From positions 1-10,532 of the forward strand of contig CAMORF010000044.1 in assembly GCA_946623485.1 (NCBI GenBank): 10,532 nucleotides of DNA, read 5' to 3'. The notes beneath the pieces were generated by a model. That model was given only the letters and a program-made list of their open reading frames with translations, was not told where the DNA came from and searched no databases. The translations under genes were made by a program, and so were the position numbers. This stretch comes from an uncultured Clostridia bacterium. GTDB taxonomy: Bacteria; Bacillota; Clostridia; Lachnospirales; Lachnospiraceae. Shown one piece after another: positions 6,049 to 10,532 of the stretch (the first letter of the stretch is position 1; each line of letters starts with the position of its first letter).

Positions 6049-6486
6049 ATGGATAAGACAATCCGAATCAAATATCATTCAACACAGATTGACAAGCTCT
6101 CTTACATCGGCGGCAAGAGCGACTGGATTGACCTTCGCTGCGCCGAGGAGGTTGTCATGAAAAAAGGGGACTTCCGTCTGGTAGATCTGGGCGTTTCCGT
6201 ACAGCTTCCTGCCGGATATGAGATGATCATCGCCGCAAGAAGCTCCACCTTCAAAACCTATGGGCTGATCCAGACCAATGCCGTGGGAATCGTGGATGAA
6301 TCCTACTGCGGGGATGCGGATCACCTGAGATGGCCGTGTTATGCAACCAGGGATACGGCGATCCATGTCAATGACCGGATCTGCCAGTTCCGGATTCTGG
6401 AGCACCAGCCTGCAATCATATTTGAAGAAGTGCAGACCCTGGGCGGCAAGGCCCGGGGCGGCTTCGGATCAACGGGAATCGCCTGA
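6049..6486 (+). CDS. dut: dUTP diphosphatase (dUTPase)
   Basis: Dut hydrolyses dUTP to dUMP and pyrophosphate, keeping uracil out of DNA and supplying dUMP for dTMP synthesis in the cytoplasm. The 145-residue length suits a homotrimeric dUTPase. The five family motifs appear in order: motif 1 DWIDLRCAEE (25-34), motif 2 ARSST (63-67), motif 3 GIVDESYCGD (80-89) with the likely catalytic Asp83, motif 4 NDRICQF (108-114), and the C-terminal nucleotide-covering arm RGGFGSTG (136-143). Motif 2 has Ala where many enzymes have Pro before Arg-Ser-Ser. The start has only a weak AGGAA site at 6039-6043. queH begins one base after its stop, so the pair is likely co-translated. A dCTP deaminase-type relative is less likely given motif 5. 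Confidence 0.92.
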   Translation: MDKTIRIKYHSTQIDKLSYIGGKSDWIDLRCAEEVVMKKGDFRLVDLGVSVQLPAGYEMIIAARSSTFKTYGLIQTNAVGIVDESYCGDADHLRWPCYATRDTAIHVNDRICQFRILEHQPAIIFEEVQTLGGKARGGFGSTGIA

Positions 6487-6487
6487 T

Positions 6488-7180
6488 ATGAACCAGATCA
6501 ATTACCAGAAAGAACTGGACAGGATCCTTGCGGAAATCCAAAGCAGGGAAGCCGGCCCCGGCGGCAGCGTGCCAAAGCTTTTTCTGCACAGCTGCTGCGC
6601 GCCGTGCTCCAGCTATGTGCTGGAATACCTTTCGGATTATTTTGAGATTACCGATTTTTTCTATAATCCGAACATAGAACCGGAAGCGGAATACCGTCAC
6701 CGGGAAGATGAGCTGAAACGTCTGATCGCAGAGATGCATCCTGCGCATGCGATCTCTTTTGTCAGCGGGGCGTATGAACCGCGGCGGTTTTATGAGAAGG
6801 TCCGGGGACTCGAACAGGTTCCGGAGGGGGGCGAGCGATGCTTTGTCTGTTACCGCCTTCGTATGGAAGAGACGGCAAGGCTTGCTGCGGAAGGCGGATA
6901 TGATTTTTTTACCACAACACTTTCCATCAGCCCGCTGAAGCGGGCGGATCGGATCAATGAGATTGGCCTGGAGCTTGAAAAAACCTATGGAGTGAGGCAC
7001 CTTCCGTCGGATTTCAAGAAAAAGGGAGGCTACCAGCGTTCCATCGTACTTTCGAAGGAGCATGGCCTGTACCGGCAGGACTTTTGCGGCTGCGTTTTTT
7101 CCCGTGCCGAGCGGGAACGCCACAAACGGGAACAGCAACGAATGGGAGCAGCAAAAGAAGCGCTCCGGCAGCACGGATAA
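6488..7180 (+). CDS. queH: Epoxyqueuosine reductase QueH
   Basis: QueH performs the last step of queuosine synthesis in tRNA, reducing epoxyqueuosine to queuosine, and is the non-cobalamin counterpart of QueG. The 230 residues carry the QueH (formerly DUF208) cysteines and motifs. HSCCAPCSSY at 34-43 gives Cys36, Cys37 and Cys40. YNPNI is at 59-63, Cys118 and Cys121 form a CxxC pair, TTLSISPLK is at 143-151, DFKKKGGYQRS is at 175-185, and QDFCGC (197-202) gives Cys200 and Cys202. These cysteines would hold an iron-sulfur cluster and an adjacent metal. The start at 6488 (GGGAA at 6474-6478) is chosen over an in-frame ATG at 6341 deep inside dut, because the family sequence begins near here. 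argH follows 18 bases after its stop. Confidence 0.93.
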   Translation: MNQINYQKELDRILAEIQSREAGPGGSVPKLFLHSCCAPCSSYVLEYLSDYFEITDFFYNPNIEPEAEYRHREDELKRLIAEMHPAHAISFVSGAYEPRRFYEKVRGLEQVPEGGERCFVCYRLRMEETARLAAEGGYDFFTTTLSISPLKRADRINEIGLELEKTYGVRHLPSDFKKKGGYQRSIVLSKEHGLYRQDFCGCVFSRAERERHKREQQRMGAAKEALRQHG

Positions 7181-7198
7181 AAAGGGAGGATGATATTC

Positions 7199-8578
7199 AT
7201 GGCACAGCTTTGGGGCGGCAGATTCACGAAGGAAACCGATGCGCTTGTAAAGAAGTTTAATGATTCGCTCCCGTTTGACCAAAGATTGTCCGCGCAGGAC
7301 ATCCTGGGAAGCGTGGTGCATGCTGCCATGTTGGGCAAACAGGGCATTCTCAGTGATGAGGAGACGGAGCGGATTATAGAGGGGCTCGGAACCATCAAGG
7401 CAGACCTGGAGAGCGGAAAGCTGCAGTTTTCCGATGCGTATGAGGATATCCACAGCTTTGTGGAGGCCCAGCTGATCAAACGGATCGGGGAGACCGGGAA
7501 AAAATTGCATACCGGGCGGAGCAGGAATGACCAGGTGGCCCTGGACATGAAGCTGTATGTGCGTGATGAGATCCAAGAGATGGATGCGCTCCTGAAGCAT
7601 TTCCTCACGACGATCCTGAAGGTGATGGAGGAAAACCTGGATACGTATATGCCGGGCTTTACCCATCTTCAAAAGGCACAGCCTGTCACGCTTGCGCATC
7701 ATTTTGGCGCATATTTTGAGATGTTCCGGAGGGACCGGGAGCGTCTGTCCTCCATCTCGCAGCGGATGGATACCTGCCCTCTGGGAAGCGGCGCCCTGGC
7801 GGGAACAACTTATCCGCTGGACCGTGAATTCACGGCAAAGGAGCTGGGATTCATCCGCCCTTCCCGCAATTCCATGGACGGCGTATCAGACCGTGATTAC
7901 CTGATTGAGTTTCTGTCGGCGCTGTCGATCTGCCAGATGCACCTGAGCAGGTTTGCGGAGGAGATGATCCTGTGGAACAGCAATGAATACCGGTTTGTGG
8001 AACTGGATGATGCATTTTCCACCGGCTCCAGCATCATGCCGCAGAAAAAGAATCCTGATATCGCGGAGCTGGTCCGGGGAAAGACCGGACGGGTTTACGG
8101 CGCCCTGACAGCGCTTCTGACGACCATGAAAGGAATTCCCCTGGCTTACAATAAGGATATGCAGGAAGACAAGGAACTTTCCTTTGACGCGATCGACACG
8201 GTCAAAAACTGCCTCCGTCTGTTTGACGGATGCGTGGCAACGATGCGTTTCCGGAAGGATGTGATGGCCGCGTCAGCCAGGAATGGATTCACCAACGCGA
8301 CGGACGCAGCGGATTACCTGGTGAAAAAAGGAGTTCCCTTCCGGGATGCCCATGGGATCGCAGGAGCGTTGGTGCTGCGCTGCATCGACAAGGGCTGTGC
8401 CCTGGACGATCTGTCCCTGGAAGAATTCCGCAGTTATTCAGACCGGTTCGATCAGGATATCTATGACGCAATCTCTCTGAAAACCTGCGTGGAAAAGAGA
8501 CTTACTCCCGGCGCGCCCGGAAGGGCGGCGATGGAACGCGCCGTACAGGAAGCCCGGGAGTATCTGAAAGAATCGTAA
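7199..8578 (+). CDS. argH: Argininosuccinate lyase
   Basis: ArgH splits argininosuccinate into arginine and fumarate, the last step of arginine synthesis, as a cytoplasmic homotetramer of the fumarase/aspartase superfamily. The 459 residues are the normal length. Visible hallmarks are the N-terminal LWGGRF (4-9), HTGRSRNDQ (104-112), the GFTHLQKAQP stretch (153-162) with the conserved Thr-His, and the superfamily signature GSSIMPQKKNPD (276-287), whose Ser is on the catalytic loop. The start at 7199 is preferred over ATG 7190, because GGGAGG (7184-7189) then lies 9 bases upstream; at 7190 it would touch the start codon. argG is not adjacent. The gene closes the dut-queH-argH group, and its 3' end faces metH. 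Confidence 0.96.
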   Translation: MAQLWGGRFTKETDALVKKFNDSLPFDQRLSAQDILGSVVHAAMLGKQGILSDEETERIIEGLGTIKADLESGKLQFSDAYEDIHSFVEAQLIKRIGETGKKLHTGRSRNDQVALDMKLYVRDEIQEMDALLKHFLTTILKVMEENLDTYMPGFTHLQKAQPVTLAHHFGAYFEMFRRDRERLSSISQRMDTCPLGSGALAGTTYPLDREFTAKELGFIRPSRNSMDGVSDRDYLIEFLSALSICQMHLSRFAEEMILWNSNEYRFVELDDAFSTGSSIMPQKKNPDIAELVRGKTGRVYGALTALLTTMKGIPLAYNKDMQEDKELSFDAIDTVKNCLRLFDGCVATMRFRKDVMAASARNGFTNATDAADYLVKKGVPFRDAHGIAGALVLRCIDKGCALDDLSLEEFRSYSDRFDQDIYDAISLKTCVEKRLTPGAPGRAAMERAVQEAREYLKES

Positions 8579-8604
8579 GAAAGTATTATTATGATGCCGT
8601 CTGT

Positions 8605-8650
8605 GCGGGATGCTTTTCGCTTTTGCATGCTTCCCGCCCGGAATGGTTTT
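8605..8650 (+). terminator. Possible terminator of the argH operon
   Basis: GCGGG (8605-8609) can pair with CCCGC (8633-8637), and inside it ATGC (8610-8613) can pair with GCAT (8625-8628), leaving GCTT as a bulge. A run of five T (8647-8651 region, GGTTTTTGG) follows about 9 bases later. It sits 27 bases after the argH stop, where a terminator is expected. The stem is imperfect and the T run is not directly adjacent, so this is tentative. Confidence 0.4.
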
Positions 8651-8665
8651 TGGCTTTGGCTTCCT

Positions 8666-8677
8666 TTCCGCGCGGAA
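8666..8677. repeat. 12-bp perfect palindrome downstream of metH
   Basis: TTCCGCGCGGAA is a perfect palindrome starting 7 bases after the metH stop on the minus strand, and it extends by a C-G pair beyond one mismatch on each side. The adjoining CGGAATGGTT (8673-8682) recurs at 8639-8648 as a 10-bp direct repeat. On the metH strand it may act as a terminator stem, but no T run follows. Confidence 0.4.
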
Positions 8678-8683
8678 TGGTTC

Positions 8684-10532
8684 TCAGGTTCGATAGACCT
8701 TGCGCGCGGCATCTACGGTTGCCTTTGCATCCTTTGCGTAGTAATCCGCCCCGATCTCTTTTGCATACCCGGGCGTTACGACGGCCCCTCCCACTACGGT
8801 TCTGGCGGTGCATCCGGATTCTTTCAGCAGCCGGATGGTGCGCTCCATGGCCGGGAGAGTAGTGGTCATCAGGGCGGAGAGTCCGACAAGCTTTACGTCT
8901 TCTTTCCTGGCTTCTGACAGGATCTTTTCCGGCGGAACATCACGCCCAAGGTCGATTACGGTAAAGCCGTAGTTTTCCAGAACGACCTTTACGATATTCT
9001 TGCCGATGTCATGGATGTCGCCTTCCACCGTGGCGAGGACCACTTTTCCCTTTGAAACATTCTCTTCGCCGGATGATGCAATCCGGTCCTTGATCAGTTC
9101 AAATCCTTTTGCGGCGGCATTTGCGGCATTGATCAGCTGCGGAAGAAACAGCAGCTGTTTTTCATACCGGCTTCCCACCTCATCCAGCGCAGGGATCAGG
9201 ATGTTCTCAATGATTGCCATGGGACTGAGCTGCTCCAGCAAAACAGCAGTCTGCCGGCGGACCTCATCCCCCAGGCCGCGCAGGACAGCTTTCGCGAGCA
9301 TCGCGGAAGGATCGGAATCGGAACCAGACGGCTTTCCTGCTGCAGCCTGGGAAGCGTTTAAGGAAGCCTGCCTGGCATCCAGGGGTACGGTGACAGTTTT
9401 CCTGCCGGAAAAGCGCGCGATATACTCCGAGCAGGAGGGATCCTGTCCGGAGAGAGCCCGGAAGGCAGCTACGGCATCCATGATTTCCAGCTGGTTCGGG
9501 TTCAGGATCGGAAGATCAACGCCGCAGTACATTGCCTGGGTGAGGAAACTGATTGTTGCGTATTTCCGCTCCGGCAGGCCAAAGGAAATATTGCTGACCC
9601 CCAGGGTGCAGTGTACCCCGAAGTTCTGCCTGACATACTGCACTGCCCGCAGGGTTTCCATTGCCTGTTCCTGCTGCGCGGAGACGGTCAGGGCAAGGCA
9701 GTCTATGATCACGTCCTTCCTGGGAATTCCATATTCATCGGTAAAGCGAAGGATTGTCCGGACATTCTCGATCCTTTCCTCCGCATTCTCAGGCATCCCG
9801 GATTTACGCAGTGCCAGCCCGATGACGCAGGCGCCATATTTCTTCACGATCGGCAGGATCTGCCTGCATTTTTCTTCTTCCGCGTTGACAGAATTCACAA
9901 TGACCCGCCCGCAGGCAGCCCGAAGCCCGGCTTCGATCGCCTTCGCATTGGAAGAATCAATCTGCAAGGGCAGGGAAGTGACACTCTGGACCGCCCGCAC
10001 CACATCTGTCATCAAGGCGGCCTCATCCGCGCCCGGAAGCCCTACATTGATATCCAGGATATCCGCGCCTGCATCCGCCTGCTCGATGGCACATCTGCAG
10101 ATATAATCCATGTCATGTTCCCGGAGTGCCTGCTGGAATCTCTTCTTCCCGGTGGGGTTGATCCGCTCGCCTATGACATGTACCTTCCCGTCCAGCAAAA
10201 CCGTACGCCCGGCGGAGCTTACCCCGTTGAGGGGATCAGGGCAGGAACTATCCGGATTCCTCCCCGCTTCCGGGAATTGTGATTCAACGCAGATACGCTT
10301 CAGCGCATCGATATAGGCGGGGCTTGTCCCGCAGCAGCCGCCCAGGATCCGGATCCCCATGCGGGGGAAGACGGCCATCTGCTTTGCGAATCCCTCAGGC
10401 GTCATGGCATATCTGCCGGTTCTTGGATCCGGCAGCCCTGCATTCGGCTTGACGATGAGCGGCAGGCTGGGATGCGCCTTTATCTTTTTTACGATGGGGA
10501 CCAGATCTTTCGGCCCCAGGGAGCCGTTTACG
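8684..10532 (-). CDS. metH: Cobalamin-dependent methionine synthase, MetH-like (5' end outside the window)
   Basis: MetH moves a methyl group from 5-methyltetrahydrofolate through bound cobalamin to homocysteine, giving methionine. The visible 615 residues start inside the homocysteine-binding barrel (NGSLGPKDL at 2-10) and include its zinc motif GGCCGT (64-69); the other zinc cysteine lies outside the window. The pterin-binding domain (about 115-350) has GERINPTGKK (121-130) and DILDINVG (157-164). A Ser/Asn-rich linker precedes the helical cap (about 410-490), and the B12 domain (about 495-615) has EGDIHDIGKN at 503-512, with cobalt-ligand His507. The protein ends there, so the C-terminal AdoMet-dependent reactivation domain of E. 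coli MetH is absent, as in many Firmicutes. TGA at 8684-8686 ends it. A corrinoid methyltransferase of another kind is unlikely given the three-domain order. Confidence 0.93.
   Translation of the reverse strand, partial: VNGSLGPKDLVPIVKKIKAHPSLPLIVKPNAGLPDPRTGRYAMTPEGFAKQMAVFPRMGIRILGGCCGTSPAYIDALKRICVESQFPEAGRNPDSSCPDPLNGVSSAGRTVLLDGKVHVIGERINPTGKKRFQQALREHDMDYICRCAIEQADAGADILDINVGLPGADEAALMTDVVRAVQSVTSLPLQIDSSNAKAIEAGLRAACGRVIVNSVNAEEEKCRQILPIVKKYGACVIGLALRKSGMPENAEERIENVRTILRFTDEYGIPRKDVIIDCLALTVSAQQEQAMETLRAVQYVRQNFGVHCTLGVSNISFGLPERKYATISFLTQAMYCGVDLPILNPNQLEIMDAVAAFRALSGQDPSCSEYIARFSGRKTVTVPLDARQASLNASQAAAGKPSGSDSDPSAMLAKAVLRGLGDEVRRQTAVLLEQLSPMAIIENILIPALDEVGSRYEKQLLFLPQLINAANAAAKGFELIKDRIASSGEENVSKGKVVLATVEGDIHDIGKNIVKVVLENYGFTVIDLGRDVPPEKILSEARKEDVKLVGLSALMTTTLPAMERTIRLLKESGCTARTVVGGAVVTPGYAKEIGADYYAKDAKATVDAARKVYRT

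Noticed and set aside
6416..7702. 428-residue open frame on the minus strand across queH and argH
   Set aside because: It overlaps two clear family members (QueH and ArgH) almost completely, has no recognisable domain, and is a by-product of GC-biased codon use.
8591..8917. 108-residue plus-strand frame after argH
   Set aside because: It spans the intergenic inverted repeats and runs antisense to the metH B12 domain, with no ribosome site.
9000..10106. 368-residue open frame on the plus strand
   Set aside because: It is antisense to the pterin and B12 domains of metH and has no domain or credible ribosome site.

Overview
The window looks like chromosomal DNA of a moderately GC-rich Gram-positive anaerobe. 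A Clostridia member, probably Lachnospiraceae-like, fits best. The grounds are strong AGGAGG-type Shine-Dalgarno sites, a QueH-type epoxyqueuosine reductase, a cobalamin-dependent MetH that ends after its B12 domain, and a small type IV pilus-like operon built on a PilT-type ATPase. The taxon is inferred from gene content; no rRNA or marker phylogeny is available here.

Region 1 (about 1-4240) is one transcription unit. A good sigma-A-type promoter (-35 at 80-85, extended -10 at 100-108) and a leader with a 16-bp perfect palindrome precede six tightly packed genes, three of whose junctions are 2 to 4 bases apart or overlapping. They encode a GspF/PilC-type inner-membrane platform protein, four small single-pass membrane proteins with pilin or pseudopilin character, and a PilT-family ATPase with all its motor motifs. 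A long hairpin follows. No PilB/GspE assembly ATPase, prepilin peptidase or canonical G/FTLIE prepilin is encoded in the window. The set resembles a minimal type IV filament machine and is the most interesting item here.

Region 2 (4361-5965) is a single intracellular GH13 alpha-glucosidase-like enzyme with its own likely promoter and a strong ribosome binding site.

Region 3 (6049-8578) is a probable three-gene operon of housekeeping enzymes: dUTPase (dut), epoxyqueuosine reductase QueH (1 base after dut) and argininosuccinate lyase ArgH (18 bases after queH). They serve dUTP clean-up, tRNA queuosine synthesis and the last step of arginine synthesis, so they share expression rather than a pathway.

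Region 4 (8684 to the right edge, minus strand) is the C-terminal 615 residues of a MetH-type methionine synthase: the end of the homocysteine domain, the pterin domain, and the B12 cap and binding domains. It converges on argH across a 105-base spacer rich in inverted repeats. Its start lies beyond the window.

I saw no tRNA, rRNA, CRISPR array, insertion sequence or phage gene. The long open frames antisense to queH/argH, metH, the pilT-like gene and the platform gene are shadows produced by biased codon use.
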